Assembly (NCBI GenBank): GCA_008363385.1
Contig: RHKY01000015.1
Location: 26,569-90,568 of the forward strand
Direction of reading: 5' to 3'
Length of the DNA: 64,000 bases
From: Acidobacteriota bacterium
Lineage (GTDB): Bacteria > Acidobacteriota > Thermoanaerobaculia > UBA5066
In this document: positions 44,461-52,131 of the stretch, piece after piece
How the letters are laid out: every line of letters starts with the position of its first letter
Position numbering within the stretch: position 1 is the stretch's first letter
The notes under the pieces: generated by a model
Seen by the model: the letters and a program-made list of their open reading frames with translations, nothing else
The model's database searches: none
Told to the model about the DNA's origin: nothing
Program-made: the position numbers and the translations under genes

Positions 44461-46004
44461 GCCTCCCCTCCGTCCTCCTCGTCAACCCGCGGATCTGCAA
44501 GCCGCGGAACGCGAGGCTCCCGCTCTCGATCCTCTCGCTCGCCTCGGCGCTCGAGGGGAAGGCCCGCTCCCGCCTCGTGGACGGGAACCTCGACCCGGAC
44601 GCGGAGCGGACGCTCCTGTCGGCGATCGAGGAGGAGCGCCCGGCGCTCGTGGCGATGACCGTCATGCCGGGGCCGCAGGTCGGGCCCGCGATCGCCCTCT
44701 CGCGCGCGGTGAAGGAGCGGTTCCCCGGCCTCCCCGTCGTCTGGGGGGGCTACTTCCCGACGCTCTACGCCTCCGCGGCGATCAACGCGCCGTACGTCGA
44801 CGTCGTCGTCCGGGGCCCGGGGGAGGAGACGCTTCCGGACCTCGTCGAGCGGCTCCCGGGCGCGGGGGCGCCGACGCCGCTCTCCTCGGCCGCCGACCCC
44901 TCCTCCCTGCGCGACGTCCCCGGGATCACCTGGAAGGACGAAGGGACCGTCGTCCACGCGCCGGACCGGGCGTTCCTGCCGCCGGAGAGGATCCCCCCGT
45001 ACCGGTACGAGCTCCTCGGCGACGCGACGCGGTTCCTCGCCCGGACGTACCTCGGCAAGAGGACCGCCGTCCACCAGGCGGCGATCGGCTGCCGGTACCG
45101 CTGCTCCTTCTGCGGGGTCGTCTCGATGTTCGACGGGAAGACGATCCTCTCCCCCGCCGAGAGGGTCGCGAGGGACCTGACGCGGTTGAAGGAGGAGCTC
45201 GGCGCCGACGCCGTCCAGCTCTACGACCACAACTTCTTCGACCGCGAGGAGACGAGCCTCCCGCTCCTCGACGCGCTCGCCTCGGCCGGCCTCCCGTACT
45301 GGTGCTACGCGCGCCCCGACGCGCTGGCCGGCTTCTCGGCGGCCGGGTGGGAGAAGGTGAAGCGCTCTGGGCTGAAGATGGCGTTCCTCGGGGCGGAGGC
45401 CGCGAGCGACGAGGTGCTGCGGAAGATGCACAAGGGGGCGAAGGTGGAGGCGACGCTGGAGACGGCGCGCCGCTGCCGCGAGGCGGGGATCGTCCCCGAG
45501 TTCTCGTTCGTCCTCGGCGGGCCGGAGGACCCCGAGGGGGAGATCGAGCGGACCCTCGCGTTCGTGAGGACGCTGAAGGGGATCCACCCGGGGTGCGAGG
45601 TGATCCTCTACTTCTTCACGCCGACGCCGCGGCGGAGCCCCGAGGCTCTCCGGGCCAGGTCGCCGCTCTCGATCCCGAAAGTGACGACGCGCGACGGGGA
45701 GATCGCGCTCGACCTCCCGGAGACGCCGGAGGAGTGGACGGAGCCGAGGTGGGTCGACTTCGTCTGCCACCGGGAGGCGCCCTGGCTCCCGGAGAAGACC
45801 CGGAGGCGGGTCGCCGACTTCGGCACCGTCCTCGGGTGCCGGTTCCCGACGGTGCAGGAGACGCGGACGCCGGGCTGGGCCAAGGCGCTCCTCTCCGCGG
45901 CCGCCTCGTGGCGCTGGGCGGCCCGGGCGTACGCTTCGCCGGTCGAGCTGCGCGCCCTGAAGCGGCTGGTCCCGCTGAAGGAGCCGCAGAGCGAGGGGCT
46001 CTGA
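44457..46004 (+). CDS. Cobalamin-binding-type radical SAM protein 4
   Basis: A 515-residue radical SAM protein: B12-binding-type N domain (about 5-135, VLLVNPRICKPRNARLPLSIL, VVWGGYFPTLY, VDVVVRGPGEETL), cluster motif CRYRCSFC (212/216/219), then LYDHNFFDREETSLPLLDAL and FLGAEAASDEVLRKMHKGA. The C-terminal 130 residues resemble the extension seen in hopanoid- and bacteriochlorophyll-type radical enzymes. GTG 44457 overlaps the methyltransferase stop. A glycosyltransferase starts two bases after its stop. Confidence 0.87.
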   Translation: MSLPSVLLVNPRICKPRNARLPLSILSLASALEGKARSRLVDGNLDPDAERTLLSAIEEERPALVAMTVMPGPQVGPAIALSRAVKERFPGLPVVWGGYFPTLYASAAINAPYVDVVVRGPGEETLPDLVERLPGAGAPTPLSSAADPSSLRDVPGITWKDEGTVVHAPDRAFLPPERIPPYRYELLGDATRFLARTYLGKRTAVHQAAIGCRYRCSFCGVVSMFDGKTILSPAERVARDLTRLKEELGADAVQLYDHNFFDREETSLPLLDALASAGLPYWCYARPDALAGFSAAGWEKVKRSGLKMAFLGAEAASDEVLRKMHKGAKVEATLETARRCREAGIVPEFSFVLGGPEDPEGEIERTLAFVRTLKGIHPGCEVILYFFTPTPRRSPEALRARSPLSIPKVTTRDGEIALDLPETPEEWTEPRWVDFVCHREAPWLPEKTRRRVADFGTVLGCRFPTVQETRTPGWAKALLSAAASWRWAARAYASPVELRALKRLVPLKEPQSEGL

Positions 46005-46006
46005 GC

Positions 46007-47134
46007 GTGCGCGTCCTCCTGGTCAACCTCGGCCTCGTCCCGGGCCTCGCCCCCCACGACTTCATGGCCCGCCTGCCGGGGATCGGGCGGTTCGTCGAGG
46101 CGCTCGCTCAGGCCGGGGTGCGGGTCACGGTCCTGGCGCGCGCCGAGGAGCCGTCCGACCACGGGGAGGGGAACCTCCGCCTCGTGACGGTGGCGGACGG
46201 CGGAGCGGCGCTCCCGCCGCTCCTGTCGCCCGTGACCAGGGTCGTCTCCCGGGCGCGCAGCCTCGCGCCCGACGTCGTCCACTTCGGCGGCCTCGTCTTC
46301 CCGGTGCCGGTCGTCGCCCTCCGCGCGGCCCTGCCCGGCCGCGTCCCGATCCTCCTCCAGCACCACGGGGAGCCGCCGGGGTCCGGGCGGCTCGGCGTCC
46401 TGCAGAAGAGGTGCCTCCGGTCGGCCGACGGCGTCCTCTTCTCCGCCGGCGAGATCGCCCTCGACTGGATGCGGGGCGGCCACCTCCCCTGGTCGACGCC
46501 GGTCCACGAGGTGCTGGAGGCGTCCACGGACCTCCGTCCCTCCCCGCGCGCGGAGGCGCGGGAGCGGACCGGGATCGACGGCGACCCGGCGGTCCTCTGG
46601 GTCGGGCGGCTCCACCCCCGGAAGGACCCGGTCACGGCTCTGCGCGCCTTCGAGGGGGCGCTCGCGCGCCTGCCGGGCGCGCGCCTCCACGTCGTCTGGG
46701 GGGACGCGCCTCTCCTCGGCGAGCTCCGGGGGATCGTCGAGCGCTCCCCGTCGCTCGCGGGGACGGTCCGGTTCGCCGGGCGCGTCCCGCACCACGAGCT
46801 GCACGACTGGTACTCGGCCGCGGACCTCTTCCTGACGACGAGCCCGGCCGAGGGGAGCAACTGGGCGCTGATCGAGGCGACCGCCTGCGGCCTCCCGGCC
46901 GTCGCCTCCGACATCCCGGCCAACCGGCGCGTGACGGGCGACCTCGCCGAGCGTTTCCCCCCGGGGGACGCCGCGGCCGGCGCCGAGGCGATCGTGAAGG
47001 CCGCCGCCCGGGCGGGCGAGCCCTGGCGGGAGAAGCTCCGCGCCCGGTTCGAGGCGGAGCTGACCTGGGAGGCGGTGGCCCGCGAGGCGAAGGCGGCCTA
47101 CGCCGCGGCCATCGCCAGGAGGCGAACCTCGTGA
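46007..47134 (+). CDS. GT4-family glycosyltransferase
   Basis: A 375-residue GT-B enzyme. The N-terminal acceptor domain (VRVLLVNLGLVPGLAPHD) is followed by LWVGRLHPRKDP, which opens the nucleotide-sugar domain, and the C-terminal EX7E motif is EGSNWALIE in TTSPAEGSNWALIEATACG. Predicted to add a sugar to a lipid-linked or small acceptor. GTG 46007 lies two bases after the radical SAM stop, and its own stop overlaps the next glycosyltransferase start. Confidence 0.87.
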   Translation: MRVLLVNLGLVPGLAPHDFMARLPGIGRFVEALAQAGVRVTVLARAEEPSDHGEGNLRLVTVADGGAALPPLLSPVTRVVSRARSLAPDVVHFGGLVFPVPVVALRAALPGRVPILLQHHGEPPGSGRLGVLQKRCLRSADGVLFSAGEIALDWMRGGHLPWSTPVHEVLEASTDLRPSPRAEARERTGIDGDPAVLWVGRLHPRKDPVTALRAFEGALARLPGARLHVVWGDAPLLGELRGIVERSPSLAGTVRFAGRVPHHELHDWYSAADLFLTTSPAEGSNWALIEATACGLPAVASDIPANRRVTGDLAERFPPGDAAAGAEAIVKAAARAGEPWREKLRARFEAELTWEAVAREAKAAYAAAIARRRTS

Positions 47135-48243
47135 GGGTCGCGCTCGTCGTCCCGGGCGGCGTCGACCGGAGCGGGCGCGAGCGCGTGATCCCGGTCCTCC
47201 TCAGGCTGATAGAGCGCCTCTCGCTCCGGCACGAGGTCCACGTCGTGGCACTCTTGCAGGAGCGCGAGCCGGGCGAGTGGCCCCTCCTCGGCGCCACCGT
47301 CCACAACCTGGGCGAGCCGCCGGTCGCCGGGGGGCCGGGGCGGATCGCCTGGTGGGAACGGCGGCTCCTCCACGTCCTCCCTCGGCGGAGGCGCGTCGAC
47401 GTCCTCCACGGCTTCTGGGGAGAGGGGGCGGGCTTCCTGGCCGCGCTGGCGGGGAAGCTCCGGGGCATCCCGTCGGTCGTCACGCTGGCGGGAGGGGAGC
47501 TGGTCTGGCTCCCCTCCATCGGGTACGGGTCTCTCGGGCGGCCGGAGCGCTCGGGGCAGGTCCTCTTCGCGATGCGCGCAGCTTCTGCCCTGACCGTGGC
47601 GACCCGGTTCATGGAGCGCGCCGCTCGCGCGCTGGGCGCCTCGCCCCGCCTCGTGCCGCTCGGGATCGACCCGCGGCCCTTCGAGGGGACGCGCCCGCCC
47701 CGACGTCACGGCCGCTACGTCCTGGCGAGCCTGGCGAGCCTGTCGCCCGTGAAGGACCCCGGCACGCTCCTGGAGTCGCTGGCTCTGCTCCGAGCGGCCG
47801 GCCTCGACGCCGTCCTGGAGGCGGCCGGCGCCGACACGACCGGGGGGGAGGCCGCGCGTCTGGCCGCCAGGCTCGGCGTCGAGCCGTTCGTCTCCTTCCA
47901 CGGCCCGGTCGACGAGGGCGCGGTGGCCGGCATCCTCTCCCGCGCGGACCTCCACGTCCTGCCGTCCCTCCACGACGCCGCCCCGGTGGCCGTCCTGGAG
48001 GCCGCCGCTTCGGGCGTCCCGACGGTCGGCACGCCGGTCGGCTGGGTGGCCGACTGGGCCCCCGACGCGGCCGTCGCGGTCCCGGCCGGCAACCCCGCGG
48101 CGCTTGCGGCGGCGATCCGGTCGCTCCTCCTCGACCCGGACCGCCGTGCGGCGATCGCGCGGCAGGCCCGCGCGCGCGTCCCGCTGGCGGACGACACGGC
48201 CGCCGCCTTCGAGGCGCTCTACGCCGAGGTGGCGCGGGGCTGA
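47131..48243 (+). CDS. GT4-family glycosyltransferase
   Basis: A 370-residue GT-B glycosyltransferase: VRVALVVPGGVDRSG at the N terminus, VLHGFWGEGAGFLAALAGK, LASLASLSPVKDPGTLLES at the domain junction, and a GT4 C-terminal block LPSLHDAAPVAVLEAAASG in which the second acidic residue of EX7E is kept and the first is replaced by His or Asp. Terminal gene of the second radical SAM block. It converges with the nucleotidyltransferase gene, with only four bases between stop codons. Confidence 0.87.
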   Translation: MRVALVVPGGVDRSGRERVIPVLLRLIERLSLRHEVHVVALLQEREPGEWPLLGATVHNLGEPPVAGGPGRIAWWERRLLHVLPRRRRVDVLHGFWGEGAGFLAALAGKLRGIPSVVTLAGGELVWLPSIGYGSLGRPERSGQVLFAMRAASALTVATRFMERAARALGASPRLVPLGIDPRPFEGTRPPRRHGRYVLASLASLSPVKDPGTLLESLALLRAAGLDAVLEAAGADTTGGEAARLAARLGVEPFVSFHGPVDEGAVAGILSRADLHVLPSLHDAAPVAVLEAAASGVPTVGTPVGWVADWAPDAAVAVPAGNPAALAAAIRSLLLDPDRRAAIARQARARVPLADDTAAAFEALYAEVARG

Positions 48244-48247
48244 GACG

Positions 48248-49426
48248 TCACCGCCCCAGCCGGTCGGCCGCGTACCGGCCGAGCCTCCGCAGCCGCCCTG
48301 GACCGCTCCCGTACGTCCGGTCGAGGAGCGCCCCCGCGGGGACGGCGTCTCGCACGCGCGAGAGCCTCTCGCCCCAGGTGGCGCAGAGCGGGAGCTCCGC
48401 GAGGAGGAGGAGGCGCCGTTCCTCGGCCCCCGTCCGGAGCCCCGGCCGCGACAGCCACGCGCGCGCCCTCCGCTCGGGCGGCCGCCAGGAGGCGAGCGCC
48501 GAGACGAGCTCCCCCGGCAGGGCCCCGGGAAACGATCGGGCGACGAGGTTCGAGAGCCCCCACGCCGCCTCGCCGAGGACGTCGAGGAGGAGCGAGGCCG
48601 CCCGGGGCGACGGAGACAGGAGCGAGAGGTCGTGGAGCTGGAGGAGTCGGGCGCCGCGCCCGACGGCCGCCGGCGCGAGGTGGACCAGGAGGTGGAGGAG
48701 GAGGGCGTCGTCGTCGGGAAGGAGCGCCGCGCCGATCCCGCCGAGCTCGCCCGCGCGGAGGCGCGACCGGTACGCCGGGGTCGGGTCGACGGCTCGCCCG
48801 AGGAGGCGCACGCCGACGTGTCGATGCAGCTCGACGGGGCGAGGGTTGTCGGGCCGCTCCTCGAAGCCGGTCGGGACCCGCTCGCCGGGGCGGCGGAAGA
48901 CCGTGTCGCGAGGGGTCGCAGCGACGCGCTCGTACCCGAGACCGGCCAGGAGCCGCTCCCAGCGGTGGAGGTCCCTCTCCTCGGCCAGGAGGTCGAGGTC
49001 CGCCGCGGGGCGGAGCGAGGGGTCGCCGTAGCGGAGCGGGCCGAGGACGGCTCCCTTGAGCGGGACGAGCGGGAGCCCCGCTTCCGACGCGGCCCCGGCG
49101 ATCGCGCGCAGGTCCGAGGAGAGCGCCTCCGAGCGCTCCCGGATCCTGTCCCTTTCGGAGACGAGCTCGCGGAGGAGGGCCGCCGGGAGGTGCCCGTCCC
49201 GCTGGCCGATGCGGGCGAGGAGGCCCGCGACGCCGTGGACGCGGGAGACGAAGAGGACTTCCGCTGCCGAAGCCCCCGAGCGCTCGACCTCCTCGGCAAG
49301 AGGCGCGGTCGTGCCGTGACGCAGCGCCGAGGCGGCCGCGAGCACGAGGCCCGCCACGCGCGGTTCCTCCATCCGGCGGCGCGCATCGCGAAGGAGCGCC
49401 GCGGGGCTCTCGACGGGGACCGCCAC
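48248..49426 (-). CDS. NTP_transf_5-type nucleotidyltransferase-family protein
   Basis: A 392-residue protein of the uncharacterised nucleotidyltransferase family. The core is LPLVPLKGAVLGPLRYGD, then LRPAADLDLLAEERDLHRWE with the D-x-D acidic pair, PRPVELHRHVG and a long helical C terminus. From family knowledge such proteins tend to occur with HprK-related kinases and glycan or peptide pathways, and the HprK-related gene at 35205 fits that pairing. The frame is open far upstream. GTG 49426 is chosen because TATGTT sits 6 bases before it and the region beyond is the divergent Wzz promoter. Confidence 0.72.
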   Translation of the reverse strand: MAVPVESPAALLRDARRRMEEPRVAGLVLAAASALRHGTTAPLAEEVERSGASAAEVLFVSRVHGVAGLLARIGQRDGHLPAALLRELVSERDRIRERSEALSSDLRAIAGAASEAGLPLVPLKGAVLGPLRYGDPSLRPAADLDLLAEERDLHRWERLLAGLGYERVAATPRDTVFRRPGERVPTGFEERPDNPRPVELHRHVGVRLLGRAVDPTPAYRSRLRAGELGGIGAALLPDDDALLLHLLVHLAPAAVGRGARLLQLHDLSLLSPSPRAASLLLDVLGEAAWGLSNLVARSFPGALPGELVSALASWRPPERRARAWLSRPGLRTGAEERRLLLLAELPLCATWGERLSRVRDAVPAGALLDRTYGSGPGRLRRLGRYAADRLGR

Positions 49427-49432
49427 GACCCG

Positions 49433-49438
49433 AACATA
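49433..49438 (-). promoter_or_regulatory. -10-like hexamer of the nucleotidyltransferase gene
   Basis: TATGTT on the minus strand, 6 bases before GTG 49426, predicting a leaderless mRNA. It is one half of a 54-base divergent promoter region. Confidence 0.45.
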
Positions 49439-49468
49439 CCCGACGTGCTTCGAGCGGCGGCGCGCGGG

Positions 49469-49474
49469 TAGACT
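49469..49474 (+). promoter_or_regulatory. -10-like hexamer of the Wzz-MurJ-Wzy operon
   Basis: TAGACT, 6 bases before GTG 49481. No ribosome binding site is present in the 6-base gap. Confidence 0.5.
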
Positions 49475-49480
49475 CCGCCG

Positions 49481-50641
49481 GTGCCGGAAACCGGTCCGCC
49501 TCTCGCCCGCATGGGCCGTGCCCTGCCCGTGCTCCTCGCCGCGGCGGCGGCCGGCGGCCTCCTCGGAGCCGGGGGCGCCGCGCTCCGGCCCCGCGTTTTC
49601 CGCGCTGTGGAGACGCTGGTCGTCCTGGAGCCGCGCCTCCCCGGCGGGTCCCCCGCGATCGACTACAACCTGACGCCCGTCCGCTCGTACGCGGGCCTCC
49701 TCTCGTCGGAGGCGCTCGCGGCGCGGTGCGCCGGGACGCTGGGCCTCCCGGAGGGCGCACGGCTCCCGAAGGTGAAAGTGCGGGTCCCGGAGAACACGCG
49801 GACGCTCGAGCTCTCGGCCGAGGCGCCGGACCCCGGCAAGGCCGCGGCGTTCGTCTCCTGCGTGGCGGCCGGAGCCGTGGAGGAGAACCGCCGGCTGAAC
49901 CGCGAGCTGGCGCGCGCCGCTGCCGAGGAGGCGCGCCGGGCGCTCGCCGCCGTCCGCGAGGAGTCGGCCACCCTCCAGGACGAGATCGCCACGGCGCGGG
50001 CCGAGGAAGAGCTCGAGCGCAAGCGAGCCGAGCTGAAGGCCGCCGGGGAGGACCTCCTCGCGGGGGCGGCCCGGGCCCGGGAGGCCGCGGGGGCCCGCGA
50101 GGAGGCCGAGGCGAGGAGGAGGAGCCTGGCTGCCTCCGCGGGCGCGCGCCCCGAGCGGCGCCGGTTCGAGAGCTTCGTCTCCGACGCCCCCGTCGAGCGG
50201 GCGTCGGTGCCTTCCGCCCCGGAGGACGCGCGCGTGGTCCGCGAGGAGGCCGACCCCGTCCGGGACCTCGCCGAGACCGAGGGCGCCGAGGCGGGAGCCG
50301 ACGCCGCCGCCGCGGCCGCGCAGGCCGGCGCCGCCTCCTCTGCCCGCGGCCGCGCCGTGCGGGACCTCGCCCGCCTCGAGGCGGAGGTGGCCCGAGGCGA
50401 GGCCCGCGTCAACCCGCTCCTGAAGCGGCTGGAGGGCCTCGGCACGGCCCAGGTCGAGCTGGAGAGGCGGGCCGCGCTGACGGAGTCGGAGGCCCTCTCC
50501 CGTGCTCTGGAGCTCGTCCCGCTCTCCCCCGCCGTCCCCCCGCGGCGTCCCTCCGGCCCCTCGCCGCTCCTCTCGGGAGCCGCCGGAGCCCTCCTCGCGT
50601 CGGGCCTCGCAGGCCTGGCTCTCCTCTCGCGCCCCGGATGA
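49481..50641 (+). CDS. Wzz-like polysaccharide chain-length/co-polymerase protein
   Basis: A 386-residue bitopic protein with the PCP topology. A membrane helix near the N terminus (about 17-36) is followed by a periplasmic region with long Ala/Glu/Arg coiled coils (about 135-185 and 290-340). A proline-rich segment (PLSPAVPPRRPSGPS) leads into a second membrane helix at the C terminus. There is no cytoplasmic tyrosine kinase domain. It would set glycan chain length together with the flippase and polymerase encoded downstream. Sequence is strongly biased to Ala and Glu, so the family call rests mainly on topology and context. Confidence 0.72.
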   Translation: MPETGPPLARMGRALPVLLAAAAAGGLLGAGGAALRPRVFRAVETLVVLEPRLPGGSPAIDYNLTPVRSYAGLLSSEALAARCAGTLGLPEGARLPKVKVRVPENTRTLELSAEAPDPGKAAAFVSCVAAGAVEENRRLNRELARAAAEEARRALAAVREESATLQDEIATARAEEELERKRAELKAAGEDLLAGAARAREAAGAREEAEARRRSLAASAGARPERRRFESFVSDAPVERASVPSAPEDARVVREEADPVRDLAETEGAEAGADAAAAAAQAGAASSARGRAVRDLARLEAEVARGEARVNPLLKRLEGLGTAQVELERRAALTESEALSRALELVPLSPAVPPRRPSGPSPLLSGAAGALLASGLAGLALLSRPG

Positions 50642-52131
50642 GCCCCGCGGTCGGGCCCGCGCTCTACGCGGTCCTCGTCGCCGCGTCGGCGGTGGCGGCG
50701 CTCCTCGGCTTCGCTCGCGAGGCGGCGGTGGCGGCCCTTTTCGGAGCCTCGCGCCAGGCCGACACGTTCTACGCCGCCCTCTCGGTGCCGTTCGTCCTGG
50801 CGCACTTCCTCGCCGGCGGGGCGCTGGCCCCGGTGCTGACGACGGCGCTGGCGACGCGGCTGGAGCGCGGGGCCCGCGAGGAGGCGCGCGGCCTCCTGGC
50901 CCGGGTGGGGCTCTCTGTCGCCTTCGTCTTCGCCGCGTCGGCGCTCGTCGTCGGCCTCCTCCACGAGCCGGTGACGCGACTCCTCGTCCCCGGCTTCTCG
51001 ACGGCCGACCGGGCCCTGACGGGGAGCCTCCTCCTCGACCTCCACGTCTACGGCGCGGCGACCGCGCTCGCGCTCGTCGGCAGCGCTGCGCTCGGAGCCG
51101 CCGGCGCCTACCGGACGCCGCCGCTCGCCCTCGTCCTCGGGAACGCGCTCGCCCTCGGCGTCCTCCTCGCCCTGCGCGCCCACGGAGTCGCGGCCCTGGC
51201 CTGGGCGCTCGGCGCCGGCGCCCTCCTGCAGCTGGCCGTCGTGGCGGGCCGGCTCGCCTCCCTCGGCCTCCTCGGGCTTCCCCGCCGCGCGGCCGGGGAC
51301 GGCGGCTTCCCGGCGCGCGAGGCCTTCTGGCTCGCCCTCTCGCTCGGCGCGGCCGGGGCCGTCGACCTCCTGGAGCGCCCCTTCGCCTCGGCGGCGGGCG
51401 CCGGGGCCGTCGCCTTGCTGGCCTACGCCGGAAAGCTGATCCACCTGCCGATGCGCCTGGTGGCGGCCCCGCTGGCGTCGGTCGCATTCCCGCGCCTGGT
51501 GAGGGGCCGCGCCCGCGCGGACGAGCGCGCCCCCAGGGAGGCCGGCGAGACCGCCGACCGGGTCTTCCTCCTCCTCTCCTGGAGCGCGGCGACGACCGCG
51601 GCCGCCGCGCTCCCGATCGCGGCGGCAACCTTCGGGCGGGGGCGCTTCGGCGCGGAGGCGGTGGCCCGCCTGGCGGACCTCCTGGTCCTCCTCTCGCCCG
51701 CCGTGATCGCCGTCGGCCTCGTGGAGATCCTCTCGAAGTACCTCCTCGCCGACGGGCGGGCGCGCTCGGTCGCGCTGGCGCAGGGGGCCGGCCTCCTCGT
51801 CTACCTCCTCGCCGCGCCACTCCTCTCCCGGCACGGCGCGCCGGGGCTCGCCGGGGCGCGCTCCCTGGCCTGGACGGCCGCCGCGGTCGCGCTCGCCCTG
51901 GCGTTGGCGGCGAGGAGCCGCCAGATGCGGCTCCTCGCCCGGGCGCCGTCCGTCCTCCTCTGCGCCCTCCTGGCCGCCGTCGCCGCCGGGCACCTGGTCG
52001 AGAGGGTCCCCGGCGCGAGCCTGATCCGCTCCGCCGCCGGCGCGGCCGCGGCCGCGGCCGTCCTCGGGGCCCTCCTCCTGGCGCGCAACCGCCTCGTCCC
52101 GGCCGAGCCAGGGCGGGAGCCCGCGCCGTGA
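50638..52131 (+). CDS. MurJ/Wzx-like lipid-linked glycan flippase (MOP family)
   Basis: A 497-residue protein with about 13-14 membrane spans. The N terminus ALLGFAREAAVAALFGASRQADTFYAAL is the classical MviN/MurJ start, and FVLAHFLAGGALAPVLTTAL continues the match. In this cluster it more likely exports the polysaccharide or glycolipid intermediate than lipid II, but the MurJ role cannot be excluded because no other murJ is in the window. ATG 50638 overlaps the Wzz-like stop (ATGA). Confidence 0.85.
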   Translation: MSPAVGPALYAVLVAASAVAALLGFAREAAVAALFGASRQADTFYAALSVPFVLAHFLAGGALAPVLTTALATRLERGAREEARGLLARVGLSVAFVFAASALVVGLLHEPVTRLLVPGFSTADRALTGSLLLDLHVYGAATALALVGSAALGAAGAYRTPPLALVLGNALALGVLLALRAHGVAALAWALGAGALLQLAVVAGRLASLGLLGLPRRAAGDGGFPAREAFWLALSLGAAGAVDLLERPFASAAGAGAVALLAYAGKLIHLPMRLVAAPLASVAFPRLVRGRARADERAPREAGETADRVFLLLSWSAATTAAAALPIAAATFGRGRFGAEAVARLADLLVLLSPAVIAVGLVEILSKYLLADGRARSVALAQGAGLLVYLLAAPLLSRHGAPGLAGARSLAWTAAAVALALALAARSRQMRLLARAPSVLLCALLAAVAAGHLVERVPGASLIRSAAGAAAAAAVLGALLLARNRLVPAEPGREPAP

